Positions 34,046 through 44,849 of a stretch of 64,000 nt of DNA are shown piece by piece (positions within the stretch are counted from its first letter, which is position 1; each line of letters opens with the position of its first letter). Where the stretch lies: NCBI GenBank assembly GCA_015178975.1, contig WHVD01000175.1, positions 100,674 through 164,673 of the forward strand, given 5' to 3'. Source of the DNA: Hysterangium stoloniferum. Lineage: Eukaryota; Basidiomycota; Agaricomycetes; Hysterangiales; Hysterangiaceae. The position numbers and the translations under genes were made by a program. Under the pieces are notes generated by a model. The model did no database searches. It had not been told where the DNA came from and saw nothing but the letters and a program-made list of their open reading frames with translations.

Positions 34046-35694
34046 CTCAGATAGCCGTGTCGCCCCTCTATTCACAGCACACTGTCCCTCTGACCTTTGA
34101 GGCCCTCCACAGGCCGACATCCCCTCTGCACCCTCTTGCGCCCCTGCAAGCTCTGGAACTGCTGTGCTCATACAGTGCAGCCAACACCGCACAGGCTCAC
34201 CTGCACATCCATCACCTTCCTCACATACTAGCCAGGTACATGACATGGCTGCACCTGTTGGATGTCCATCAGGTGGGTGTGTGAGTACCATTGATGGCTG
34301 TGTGCATTAGCATGATGTGGAGATGTTGTTTGAGATTGGCCCTGATTTGAGTGTGGATGTGGTGGAGTAACAGCTTACAAGTGGGAGTGTGAGTAGCACT
34401 GAGAGTGAAGACAACGGTGGTGGTGGTGGTGGTGTCATGCATATGGAGGTGGATGTGGGTGAACATGGAGGTGCGTCAGGTCGCAGTGGAGACTGGAGTC
34501 ACAGCTGCCATTTGCTATTGATCTGAGTCAGTTGCAGATACAAGATGCACAGGCTGTTCTATCATCACCTATGAGGACACCAATGTAGAATCAGGTTCAG
34601 AAAGCCTCATTGTCCACAGCCACTTCAAGCCCAAAGCCAGGACATCTACACTTGCAACCCAATCTGCCAGGGACTCCTTTGACATTGAATATATTGAACT
34701 TAACAAGTTTACGCTCACAGAGGTCATGTTTGCTGGTATGGGGCTGATGATGCTATGGCTAATGCGGGTCAAGGATCAGATATGAGCATCAGCCAGGGGG
34801 ATCCATCCTCAGATTCTGGCTTTGCATACAAGGATGGGGGTGTGGGAGGGGGTCAGAGCTGCAAATGCAGGCAATGGGGGTGGGAGCGTTTGGGACAAGT
34901 TGGGGCAGCCAAGGGTAAAGTGAAGAGGTGTATGTGTGTTCTTCATTAGACAAACCTCTCACAACAATGCCATGTTTGTAGTTGTAGTTAGTTGTGTAAT
35001 AATTATACTAATATTGTGTGTTTTGAGTATTCACATTTGTTGGACCACTGTGACATTGTTCGACTTTACATTTATCAATATCTACTTTTTATCTGTCAAA
35101 ATTCAATCAAATTTAGGATGATGCCCAAGAAAGGAAACAAGAGTCTTACCTACAGTATGTGCAAAAAAGCAAGAGTCATTGCAAGAGGATGATGAGAGGG
35201 CTTCAATGAAGATATTAATATCACCCTTGACATGATTGAAACACACTGTGAAGAAGTCAGTGCCAAATGGAAGAAGAGCAAGCAAACAGTCATGCATGTA
35301 GTGTATGCTCCAGGTCGTAAAACAGAAGCAATGTGTAAATTTAGCTAATGCTGCTCATGCTATCACAGCATGGTTAAGAGATGACAAATTAGGTGTGTAT
35401 TGGTGTAAGGTTCGGCTTTGTAGATAGCGTAATCCTTCAGTTGAGCTCTTACGAAGAGGAACACACAGAGTAGGAATAGGCTCCAATTCGAAAAAGACTC
35501 CTCTAACTAGTGGGGGTTCACCTATTTATGCTGGTCATTGTAAGCTATGTCCCCTAACATGTCGGAAAAATCTGAAAATCCTGATCAGGCCTGTCAGCCC
35601 AGCTGGATGCTGACATACCTGATGCCCACTGCTCAGGCCTGAACAGGCGTCAAGCCACCTGATCGTGCCTGGTACACCCAAGTATCAGGCCAGC
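34046..35694. other. Unassigned interval with decayed coding-like tracts
   Basis: Short frames only, for example one starting MMPKKGNKSLTYSMCKKARV at 35119, which breaks off after about 24 codons. No family was recognised. A GGT microsatellite lies at 34417-34433. This could be a decayed transposon. Confidence 0.3.
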
Positions 35695-35976
35695 TACTTG
35701 CCAAAGGGTCACACAGCCTGCCACAAGGTCACATAGCCTGCCACAAAGTCATGCAGCCTGCACGGATGCCTGGCAGTCTGACTAAGATCTGGGCAGATGC
35801 TCTGTGTGTAGGTGCAAAGTCATGCAGCCTGATCAAGGCCTGCACAGATGCCTGGCAGTCTGACTAAGATTTGGGCAGATGCTCTGTGTGTAGGTGCAAA
35901 GTCATGCAGCCTGATCAAGGCCTGTACAGATGCCTGGCAGTCTGACTAAGATCTGGGCAGATGCTCTTTGTGTAGG
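35695..35976 (+). repeat. 82-bp tandem repeat, ~2.6 copies, plus short units
   Basis: GCCTGGCAGTCTGACTAAG recurs at 35768, 35850 and 35932 (period 82). Upstream (35700-35765) a shorter GTCACACAGCCTGCCACAAG unit repeats three times. The solo LTR at 35977 interrupts the end of the last unit. Confidence 0.85.
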
Positions 35977-36951
35977 TGTGAAGAGTGGTGGAAGTTCTAA
36001 CTGTTCTATATACGAAGAATATCGACCATTTAGGTATGACACTAAGATGTATTGACTGTCTAAGTCTAATACAGATTGGATGCATACTGACTATGCAGTT
36101 CAGTATGGTAGAGAGAATTAGCTATCTAGAATAAAGTAGAGAGCTAGAATGAATAAGTAGAATTGACTGTTAAGTGCAATTCTGGACGACTGCTCGAGTG
36201 TAAAGTAGAGTAACTAGAGAGTCAAATAATAGAGTAGCTGTAAGGGCAACTCTAATAGTGGATATCACACTAGTAGAGGAAATCCAAAGATATATATAAA
36301 TGACTAAATACAAGATAACTATCTACTCACCTAGTAGAGGAAATCCAAAGAGAAAAGTCTAAGGAAACTCTACCAGGTGTGACAAATCAGCTATACAGCA
36401 CACAGTGTATTTTCCCATGCCTTAAGGGCCCTCTTACATCAGTTCAATGTCCCTATAAAGAATAAGGTGTCCTGTTATGGGGAAGTAATAAAATGGAATA
36501 GACAATAAGGCATAATCTTGGGGGTACTAATCTGGGGAAAATAAAGTGTGAATGACTTGTCCCCTTACAGTAGCGTGGATGTAGTCCGTGCAGGTTGAGA
36601 TAAGGATAGAGTTTCGACTGGTACAGTTCGAAACTCTGGTTGAGTAGATAGCTAAAACCCATCTGTGACGGTCGAGACGATACACCAATCACAACTTACA
36701 GGACACTAACAGGTGTCTGGATAAGTCGTGGTTGCAATGTAAAAAGTGTCTGAGTTCTAACTACGGGCGCTAGAATATATGAGTCTGGCGTGTATGCGCC
36801 CACAAGAGTCGATGTACTGCATACATAGGTCATCGAACTAATTATAGATATATAATAAAATAAAGAGAGAACAGAAATAATAAAGGGAATATAGTAAGAG
36901 CTCATCCGACTATATTTCCTGAGTGTATTTCACCATACCTCTCACAGTAGG
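35972..36951 (-). mobile_element. Solo LTR (family D), target duplication GTAGG
   Basis: The element 35977-36946 (970 bp) reads on the minus strand TGTGAGAGGTATGG...CTTCACA. GTAGG is at 35972-35976 and 36947-36951. The start resembles family C (TGTGAGGTATCAG). No open frame or second LTR adjoins, so it is a solo LTR. Confidence 0.75.
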
Positions 36952-37048
36952 TATGCTTTAGGCACTTCTTATAACTGCAACGTACCACCTTCCATCTATG
37001 CTTCCTTTCTCAATTGTGTTGTTTTCCTAAATTCTTGAGGCTGTCTCC

Positions 37049-38390
37049 ATGTCATGCCAATACTATGATGATTCTGGGAACCAAAGATGGCGAGATGGAC
37101 ATCTAGAACAATATTACAGCAAGCAGGCCAACAGCCACGATCCATATGATATGTTGAATGCAGAGTATTTGAGGCCTATTTCTAATATACTATTGTTTTC
37201 CTCAGCCATAAATCCAGAGATGGACACTGACTCTGAGGCTGAATCTACAACAATCCTGCCCGACTATGATGAGGCATTGATCGCTCATGATCCATGGACA
37301 AGCTTGAACAGAGAGAGCCTTATCCCAGATATTGTCTGATTGTCAAATTACCTTGTCAAAAGAGTATGTTGAATGCTGTTATGAGATAATTTCTTTTTGT
37401 GATGTTTTGCTTAGGGAAATTGAAGATATTTTCCTCAACTTAACTCAGAAGTCTGAATTTCAAAAGATTCAATGAGAAATAGAGTGTGCATATATTCATT
37501 TGCCCTAGATATTTACATTCTAAAGCACTACAGTTTGACTTCCTTATGCAACAACTCAACAGCCACACTTCCTGAGTGACACCTAATCAAGCACTCCTCA
37601 CTTTGCACACAGACTACATTGGTGGCCAACATGCCAATTATCAAAAATTGTATTTTGCCACTCAACTCGACCTTGATAATGCAGTCAGGGTTACACAAAA
37701 TCCTGGTTTGCAGCACCTAATGAGCATAAAATGTGGTTCCAGTCCACACTCGAGTTCAGAAAAATCCTTGAACGCTGCCTACAATTGATGGCGACAGGCG
37801 ATGCATAATATGAGCCAATACAACTGGCTTAGGCAGTCCATGCTGTATCTCCTGTGCTGGGGAGAGGCCGCACAAGTTGGTTCATTCCCGAGTATCTTTG
37901 CTTCATTTTTAAATGTGCAGATGACTATTATCGCTCGCCTGAATGTCAGACCCAGCTCGACTCTGTGCCAGAAGATCTCTACTTGCTCACAGTGGTTAAA
38001 CCTTTATACCACTTCATTCACAACCAGGGGTACGAAGTTGTCAACAACAAGTTCGTTCATCACGAACGCAACCATGCCAACATTATTGGTTATGATGATA
38101 TCAATCAGCTGTTTTGGGGTTCAGAAGGCCTTGCTCATATCATACTAACTAGTGGGGTATGTTGTTTGGTTGAATTCTCATGGGTCAATTTCCTCATACC
38201 TCTTGCCTGCAGAAATGCCTTGTTGAGATTCCCACTCCACAACACTTCATGCATTTCAACCACATCGATTGGAATCACGTCTTTTTCAAGACCTACTATG
38301 AACACTGTTCTTTTCTCCACCTTCTCGTTAACTTCAACTGCATTTGGGTCATCCACATCACCATGTACTGGTACTACACCATGTATATAT
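37049..38390 (+). pseudogene. FKS1: 1,3-beta-glucan synthase (FKS1), 5' fragment
   Basis: FKS1 is the plasma-membrane catalytic subunit that makes cell-wall 1,3-beta-glucan. The order here is a Tyr/Asp-rich N-terminus (YYDDSGNQRW, 37060), EIEDIFLNLTQK (37418), [16 protein letters not shown] (37579), [32 protein letters not shown] (37810), FIFKCADDYYRSPECQ (37901), GYDDINQLFWGSEGLAHI, an intron of about 60 bp ending CTGCAG (38213), then CLVEIPTPQHFMHFNHIDWN and LLVNFNCIWVIH. This is the cytosolic N-terminal domain up to the first membrane segments. Stops at 37337-37339 and about 37473 and frame changes kill it. It ends abruptly where the 38391-38585 repeat begins, so the membrane and catalytic parts are absent. 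Confidence 0.88.
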
Positions 38391-38585
38391 GTAGGCATGT
38401 ATCGAAATAATACATACATACATATATATAATATAATATAATATAATATAGAAAGAGTAGGCAATATAATTTTGACGGGTTCTAGGCAGTAACGGAGTGA
38501 CATCATATGGGCCCAGTGCTCCCGGGAGGGGGCACTGCCTTCCTTACATAATGCAAAGCGGCTTGTAAGACTTTCCTCTCTGGCG
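38391..38585 (+). repeat. ~190-bp dispersed repeat, second copy
   Basis: Same order and orientation as 15480-15670: TATATATGTAGGCATGTATC, an ATAAT run, GGGTTCTAGGCAGTAAC, TGACATCATATGGGCCCAGT, GCAAAGCGGCTTGTAAGACT. It abuts the broken end of the FKS1 fragment. Confidence 0.8.
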
Positions 38586-39267
38586 TTCATTGGTGAGTTG
38601 AGCAAATAGACTCTATTGCATCGCCACCACTCTTTTTGAGCGACCAGAAATAAGTCAGAGGTAGGGTACGAATTGAATCATCAGAGTTATGGGGGGTTCT
38701 CATCGAGATCACAGCCTTTGGACGAGAGCAAGGAGTGGAATGGGAGGAATTTGATGTTGTCAAGTTGTTTGTCCCTTTTTATCTCCTCCCCTTTTTTTTT
38801 GGTCTGCCCCTCCACTTGTCCTACCAAGAGTTCCTAATCCTAAAACGCCTTATTGTTACATTCCGCAGTACTTTCTTTTTCATGTTATTGTTCATTTTAG
38901 TTTAAATGTCATGGTTGTCACTCTACCCTTCACTCTCTCTCTCTTTTTCCTCTTCTATTTACTGTTATCATACTAGTACTGGCTTCTGTATTTTTGCACA
39001 GTTTTTACTAGATGATCCATGGCATAGGTTTCAGTAGAAGGATTCTGAATGGTCACTCAGGCTATGTCAACAGGTAACACAGGCTGGTATCTGATTAGTA
39101 ATGGTCAAAAAGCAATAGAATATCTGACAATGAGATATGGAGGACAAGGGAGGAGGATGCTGAGGTCAGAGACAATTATCGTGTCTGAAATAATACCTAA
39201 GTGTATCAGCAAAAAACATGACAATGAAAAGAAGAGAAGACATACAGAAAGACTACAAAGGTTAACA
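38586..39267. other. Unassigned, 3' flank of the next gene
   Basis: No gene recognised. The stretch is pyrimidine-rich at 38780-38960. A short frame at 39049-39294 overlaps the 3' end of the minus-strand gene and is probably a shadow. Confidence 0.35.
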
Positions 39268-40173
39268 TTACTTCCTCTGGATAGCCCTCTCTAACTCATC
39301 TATCTTGGCCTGCAGTTTTTGTCTTTCTTCCATACCCTTTTGTATACCCACTTCCATAGCAGTCTGCTCGTGTTCTTTGAGCTCAGCTTCCCGCCGCTCT
39401 CGTGCTAGGCGAGTCTGTCACCAGCTATAAGCCTCCAAAAGAATCCCCATATCCAAGACATGCACCTCATCACAAACTCTATCATGTTCCTTGCGAAACT
39501 TTCCAGCGATAACTGCAACTTGCTCCTGTCTTCGTTCGTGCCAGGGAATACCCGCCCACCCACCTTTGCTGTATTCTTCACCCAACCAAGCCTGCCCAAC
39601 ATCAACATCTTGACACAAAGACCTGTCAACGTGAAATCTATATGCGTCTTCCAATACCCTCAAGACCATATCTGAATACCAGTAACACTGCCTACTGAAG
39701 AGCCGGTATTGGCTATTATCGGTCCTGACCACCCAAGCAGTGATAGCGAGGTCGACGAGGGTGATATTGGCGTTTGTAATGTCAACCTTTTCGAGCACCC
39801 TGTCGTGTCTTGGCCATCCGCTAACCGTGGAAACCTCGTCCGAAGCCGCATGCTCTTTGAGTGAGTCCATCGATGATGAGACACGAGAGGCGGAATGTTG
39901 CCTGGTAGTGGTGGTAGGAGTATAGTCTTCCGGAAACCACTCAATGCGAAGATAGCGAGTGCAGCTGTCAGCATGCTGAATCTTAGCAATGAAGTATTCG
40001 TGCACTGCCGACGTATCCCTTTCCTTCATCCACCGTAACTCCAGCGCTCTTGAATTTTCTATAATGTGGGCATACTCTGCTGAAATGACATAATTGCAGA
40101 GATCTCGATGCCATGAATCGATTCCAGATTTGTCGGGGCACCCTGTAGATAGGTTGGCTTCGTGGTCAGCCAT
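39268..40173 (-). CDS. Conserved basidiomycete unknown with coiled-coil tail; one in-frame TGA
   Basis: From ATG at 40173 a 251-codon frame reads to TGA at 39418-39420. The identical frame then continues 49 codons as QTRLARERREAELKEHEQ...IDELERAI to TAA at 39268-39270. That tail is a classic charged coiled coil, so the TGA is probably a mutated CGA or TGG codon, or the mark of a recent pseudogene. The body has ITLVDLAITAWVV and YRLFSRQCYWYSDMVLRVLE, resembling a recurrent Agaricomycete family of unknown function with a Cys-Tyr/Phe-Trp core. Acidic and Ser/Thr-rich linkers lie between. No signal peptide or membrane span is seen. Confidence 0.6.
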
Positions 40174-41154
40174 GTGAAGAAGTCATAGCAGGGCTGGGAT
40201 AAAGGAGTTGGTGAAGGATGTGAGTGAGAATCGTGAGGTTCGCTGGGCTTTTGACGGCTTCATTATTACCAACTGTGAACTTGTTGTAGTTATGCGATAG
40301 ATCGATAAAGCACGATGAAAACTAACTTGCCCGTGCAAGGACAATCCAACGTTTTTTGCCAGAGGGTGGAACGCCCAAGGCAACTGAATCAGAATTGAAT
40401 TTGGCAGGGTGTCACCATCCTAATGACGTTACGCAAGGTGACACAAACGAGGTCTGTAAGGAAACGAAGGAAAGGTCGTTTTCTAATTGGCACCTAACGA
40501 TAAGTGGTCCAAATTCAATAAATATTCATACCGATTTCTGCTCTTCTACAAGTCCCATCACACCTTATATGCGCAGCTTTGTTCAGTAATGGCAAAGTAC
40601 ATCAACATTTTCAAGTTGAATATCCCGCACTGGTGACAGAACATCGATCCACGCATCCAGTATATGGGCCGGCACTCGGAGCGCTCTAAATTGGATCGAA
40701 CACGAGGTGCAGTCCCTGCTCAATGCATCCCCCAAGAAGACCCCCAGTTACCCTATTAAACTAAATAAATCAAATCTCCAACCTGATATGGAGTTTCATT
40801 GCTGTATATTGTGTGCTACCTGGACACACTCTAGATGTCGTTTGGTATTCTAAGTGTTTCAACACCTAGTATGTACGCGACCTTGTCTGGACTCAAAATC
40901 ATAGCCACAATTCGTGCTGCTTTCTTTGAAGTACTTATTCCTCAGTTTCATGAGTAGTCTTCAATTGGCGCGAATATATTTAGTTTATATATTTAATCGT
41001 TACTTGAGGGCTTATCGTGGTAACAATACAACCCCACATTACACACTATCTCAGATAGAAATCGAAACCAAGAATTAGGCCCACAATCCGAAGCATAAAG
41101 GATGGGGACAATAACGGAGAGGGTAGGATAAATGGTTCATGCAAAGACTCACAC
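40174..41154. other. Non-coding interval
   Basis: No open frame above 80 codons with a motif and no clear repeat. It should contain the promoter of the minus-strand gene at 39268-40173. Confidence 0.4.
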
Positions 41155-41480
41155 ATAACACTCACTCAAGATCTCAGAAGCACTCCTCGGTCTCAATATC
41201 TTAAGCACCCCTCGTCCCCCCATCTCCTTAACCTAACCTTTACACTCAAGCCCTTAGCGTTTGTGACAGCCTACATGGCTACCTCCTTGCCACGTCGACC
41301 AAGGAGATCGCACGGAGGTTTTGTTTGTGCACCTGCCTTCAATGACGACGGTGCCACCCATCTGGAGTGTGTGAATCATTGCGGCTGGGGTTTAGCGTTC
41401 CTGAACGAAAGCGGTGGTCCGTCCCGTGGACGACAGTGTGGTTGGAGCCTGGGGACAGTAGGGTGTAAGGGGGACGTATT
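41155..41480 (-). repeat. Family S dispersed repeat, diverged copy
   Basis: GTCTCAATATCTTAAGCACC, CACTCAAGCCCTTAGCGTTT, GTGACAGCCTACATGGCTAC and TTGGAGCCTGGGGACAGTAG follow in the same order as in 62379-62882 and in the same orientation. The interval 41481-41955 between the two S copies shows nothing recognisable. Confidence 0.5.
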
Positions 41481-41959
41481 GTTGAGCAAGGACAAGAAAA
41501 AGCCGGGAGAAACAGCAAGATTAGTGGTTGGGGAGGAATTAGGTCCGTGAGTAGGAGAACTGGTATGTAAATGGACGTATCTGCTAGCAATGGCAAAGAG
41601 GACCACGCTTCAACCAGCCCCAAGGCCTCCAGCTGTCATTGGATGCTGGGCAGGAAAGGCACGTATGTCGTTGAGAGGCTGACTGAAACCTCAATTAGGG
41701 GCTAAAGTAAGTTCGTTCATAATGTCATTTTTTATCAGCACGGTCCCCACTAATCGAAATTTACATCAAATGAGAATACCTCCTTGATCAACTGACAAAT
41801 TCATAAACTAAACACCTTACACCACACACCACCACTCAACCTCGCCCTTCCGGGAAACTGACATCATCCTTCCCATGAACCACACACGTCGATTGAAAAA
41901 ATGATGCAAGGTAGCATGCGCACGGCGAGGTGGAGGAGGGAAGAAGGCTTTCGCTCTTG

Positions 41960-42245
41960 ATACTGTAATACACGTTGGGAGTCGGCACAATGGCAGCTGC
42001 AGGGGCACCTGCCACGATCGAAACGTACAGCGCTCCCCTCGACCCCAAATAATGTCCCTCCCGGACCACACTGTCCCCCCCGCTCCCCTCGCTCGGCTCC
42101 GCCACGATCGAAACGTACCGTCTCCTCTTCCCTTGGGTTTTAGACACTATAATGTTATGTTGACCCAAATATCAAAGAAATATGTCCCTTCTGCACGCAG
42201 CACCACACTGTCCCCGAGGGCTCCAACGGCACTAGTCCTGCACCG
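41960..42245 (+). repeat. Family S head, duplicated
   Basis: GTCGGCACAATGGCAGCTGC and ATCGAAACGTACAGCGCTCC lead to ACCCCAAATAATGTCCCTCC and GACCACACTGTCCCC. A second partial copy follows, with ACGATCGAAACGTACCGTCT, TGTTGACCCAAATATC and CACACTGTCCCCGAGGGCTC. It is the opposite orientation to the 41155-41480 copy. Confidence 0.65.
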
Positions 42246-42704
42246 AGGAGGGGGTAGGTAGGGCTTTTGTCGTGTCGTGTCGGTTCGGTTTTTAAATGGC
42301 GATAAGATATTGAAAGGGGGAGTAGTATGTTTCAAGAGGAATGTTTTAATGAATATTATAATGTGTTTTCAAGGCCTACTGCATTGAAACTGGGAAGTTG
42401 GTCCTTCTCAAAGATACATAGAGGGTCGTTTCGGCTAGTCAGAGCCCCAAACATATAATATATGAGGAGCTGAAGAAACATGGTGTGAGGAATATCTGCA
42501 CGTGCAAGGAGGGATGTGATGTGCTGGATCAGGTTACGAAGACGCAGGATTCGTCAATGGCAAGACGCCTTTCTTCGCCATTATAAACAGAACTCGAAGT
42601 CTTTTCGAGTGGGGAATTGAGATGAGACAAGTGTGGAACTAGGAATTGCCTGTGACAGACAACACGTGACAGACGCTTGTTTGATCACCTTGCTTTAACA
42701 CTCG
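42246..42704. other. Unassigned interval
   Basis: No frame or repeat recognised. Confidence 0.35.
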
Positions 42705-43082
42705 ATGCTGAAGAACACGATACCGCCTCATGATTTCCGCCCGAAAACACCACCATCTCGTCCTACCACGGATCCTACCAAGTTGCGTGCCACCCCGATT
42801 CTAAAGAAGGAATCAACATCACAGGTGTATTCTTCCTGGCATGTAGTGAGAGATGAAAGGATCACCGTGATGTTCCACGAAATATCTGGGCGAGTAGTCG
42901 GTCCCGTCAGAGTAGAGGCTTTCTTGAATCTATATCTCCCTAAAGTTCCCAAATGTCCGAATCGTACCGCTGAAACAGGGCAAAAACATACAACTTTCAG
43001 TGGATCTGGAAGTGAGTTGGCCATGTACAAGTCCTGGGTACGTTATTTTGTTGTGCCTTTAGGTTCATTGGAATTTATTTAG
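42705..43082 (+). CDS. Hypothetical protein, 125 codons
   Basis: The frame from ATG 42705 to a TAG at 43080-43082 reads PHDFRPKTPPSRPTTDPTKL and later VYSSWHVVRDERITVMF, EAFLNLYLPKVPKCP. The composition is protein-like, but I recognise no family. It may be the first exon of a longer decayed gene whose remainder is displaced by the minisatellite that follows. Confidence 0.3.
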   Translation: MLKNTIPPHDFRPKTPPSRPTTDPTKLRATPILKKESTSQVYSSWHVVRDERITVMFHEISGRVVGPVRVEAFLNLYLPKVPKCPNRTAETGQKHTTFSGSGSELAMYKSWVRYFVVPLGSLEFI

Positions 43083-43107
43083 GGTTATATGGGTCTGGTA
43101 GGGTTCA

Positions 43108-43548
43108 TCTAGAGACGGGATCCATTTTACATAGGGTGCAACATCTAGGGACCAGATCCATTTTACATAGGGTAGGGCATCTAGGGACCAGGATGAACAG
43201 CTGTGTGCACGCAACTTTTACTCTAGGGCAAAAGTTGTGTGTATGCAGGTGTTCATCCAGGATGAACACCTGTGCACAGGCAACTTTAGCGCTGAAGCTG
43301 CCTGTATTTCGCATATGCAGGTGTTCATCCAGGATGAACACCCTTGCACAGGGAACTGTAGTGCCAAAGCTGCCTGTATTGCGCATATACAGGTGTTCAT
43401 CCAGGATGAACACCCATGCACAGGCAACTTTAGCAGCGAAGCTGCCTGTATTGCGCATATGCAGGTGTTCATCCAGGATGAACACCTGTGCACACGCAAC
43501 TTTAGTGCTGAAGCTTGTTGTGCGTATACAGCTGTTTATCCAGGATAA
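43108..43548 (+). repeat. 72-bp minisatellite with internal palindrome, preceded by a 36-bp duplication
   Basis: GTGTTCATCCAGGATGAACA begins at 43249, 43321, 43393 and 43465, an exact 72-bp period, and a degenerate unit continues to about 43545. The 20-mer forms most of a perfect 22-bp palindrome. At 43108-43195 GATCCATTTTACATAGGGT is duplicated. Since 72 is divisible by 3, every frame on both strands is open with a 24-residue period, so no coding claim is made. Confidence 0.92.
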
Positions 43549-43649
43549 CAAGGTCGGGAAAACTACCAGAAACTATAAGTAGTGCAACATTAGAAATGAC
43601 TGACGAACCGGTAATGTACTCCACAATGGGAAAAGATCCAACAATCGAA

Positions 43650-44815
43650 GAGGTGTTGTGAATGCCTGGAGAGGGAGGTAAAGCTTGGGAAGAGATGGGA
43701 CAAAAAGAGTGGAAGAATATAATTGATCACGAGGTATTTGGTCTCCCAGAAGAGCCTCCGCAAGGAATTCGTATCTTGAAAATGGGAACAGTGTGTCGTG
43801 GATCCTATAAGAATGGTAAGCTAGTAAAAAGGAAGGTACGCATAGTCGTAAAAGGGTTTAACCAAATTCCTGGATTACACTTGAATGAAACATACAGACC
43901 TGTAATGAAGTGGGAATCCTTTCGAATTCTACTAGCTCTGGGCATGATGAAAAATATGGCGATATGGGAATTTGACGTTAAATCGGGATATCTCCAGGGG
44001 ATAATGAAAGAAAGAGTGTGGATACAGCAACCAGAAGGGTTTGAACAGGCAGGAAAGGAGCACTTAGTGCTGCCATTATTGAAGGCACTGTATGGAACAA
44101 AACAAGGTGGGAACAAGTGGAGAAAAACATTATATAACTTTATGGTCAACGAACTCACATGGTTTTTTTCTGACTTCAATAGCACCGTTTTTTTAAGATG
44201 TGGGAAGACGGAAGTTGGGCTGTTGTAGCGTTTTGGGTGGATGATGTTATAAGTGTGGGAGATAAAAGTCGACTTTGCAAATTAGAAAAGGCGATCGAAG
44301 AGAGATTTGGAATCTCTAGCGAAGAGGATGCGCATTGGATTCTTGGAAGGAATATATGATGTGACGAAGAATCCAAATCAATATTTGTATCACAAATGGA
44401 TTATATTGAGAGCATAGCGAAGAAATTTAATGTACAAAATACAAGACCCATGCACACTCCCATTCCCTTTGGGATCGATTTTACTTCTATAATGCATCCA
44501 GAAACAGATGAAGAATGCCAAGATACTATGAAGTTATCGTATCGCGAACTAATTGGCAGTCTTATGTTTACAGAAATTGAAATGCGACCTGATGTTGCGT
44601 ATTCTGTAAAGAAGTTATGTCAGTATTCATTAAACCCAGTACAAACCCATTGGAACTTAGTGAAATGCATTCTTCCACACTTATACACAACCTGAAATTT
44701 TGAACTGCAACTTGGAGGAAATGCATCATGTTTGCATGCATACTCAGATGCCGACTTTGCTGGTGACACCGAAGACTGGCATTCCACAAGCGGTTATGTG
44801 TTTTAGTACCATCAT
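43650..44815 (+). pseudogene. Ty1/Copia reverse transcriptase-RNase H fragment
   Basis: The reverse transcriptase landmarks are KGFNQIPGLHLNETYRPVMK, WEFDVKSGYLQGIMKERVWI (first catalytic Asp in FDV), QQPEGFEQ and LKALYGTKQGGNKW. After a frameshift at about 44217 come VAFWVDDVISVG (catalytic DD), FGISSEEDAHWILGRN and TAT(G) break at 44358-44360. SYRELIGSLMF, RPDVAYSV and, after another shift, HAYSDADFAGDTEDWHSTSG (RNase H) follow. No integrase, gag or LTR adjoins. The fragment begins just after the 72-bp minisatellite and ends abruptly near 44815. Confidence 0.9.
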
Positions 44816-44849
44816 CCATGTCCACTTCCACGTGACCATGAATATTGTG

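Noticed and set aside
33678-34291. Long Gln/Pro-, His/Asn- and Thr/Ile-rich open frames
   Set aside because: They are three readings of one hexanucleotide repeat. A 3n period keeps all frames open.
43105-43582. Overlapping 90-148 codon frames on both strands
   Set aside because: Products of the 72-bp minisatellite, with no family and no start context.
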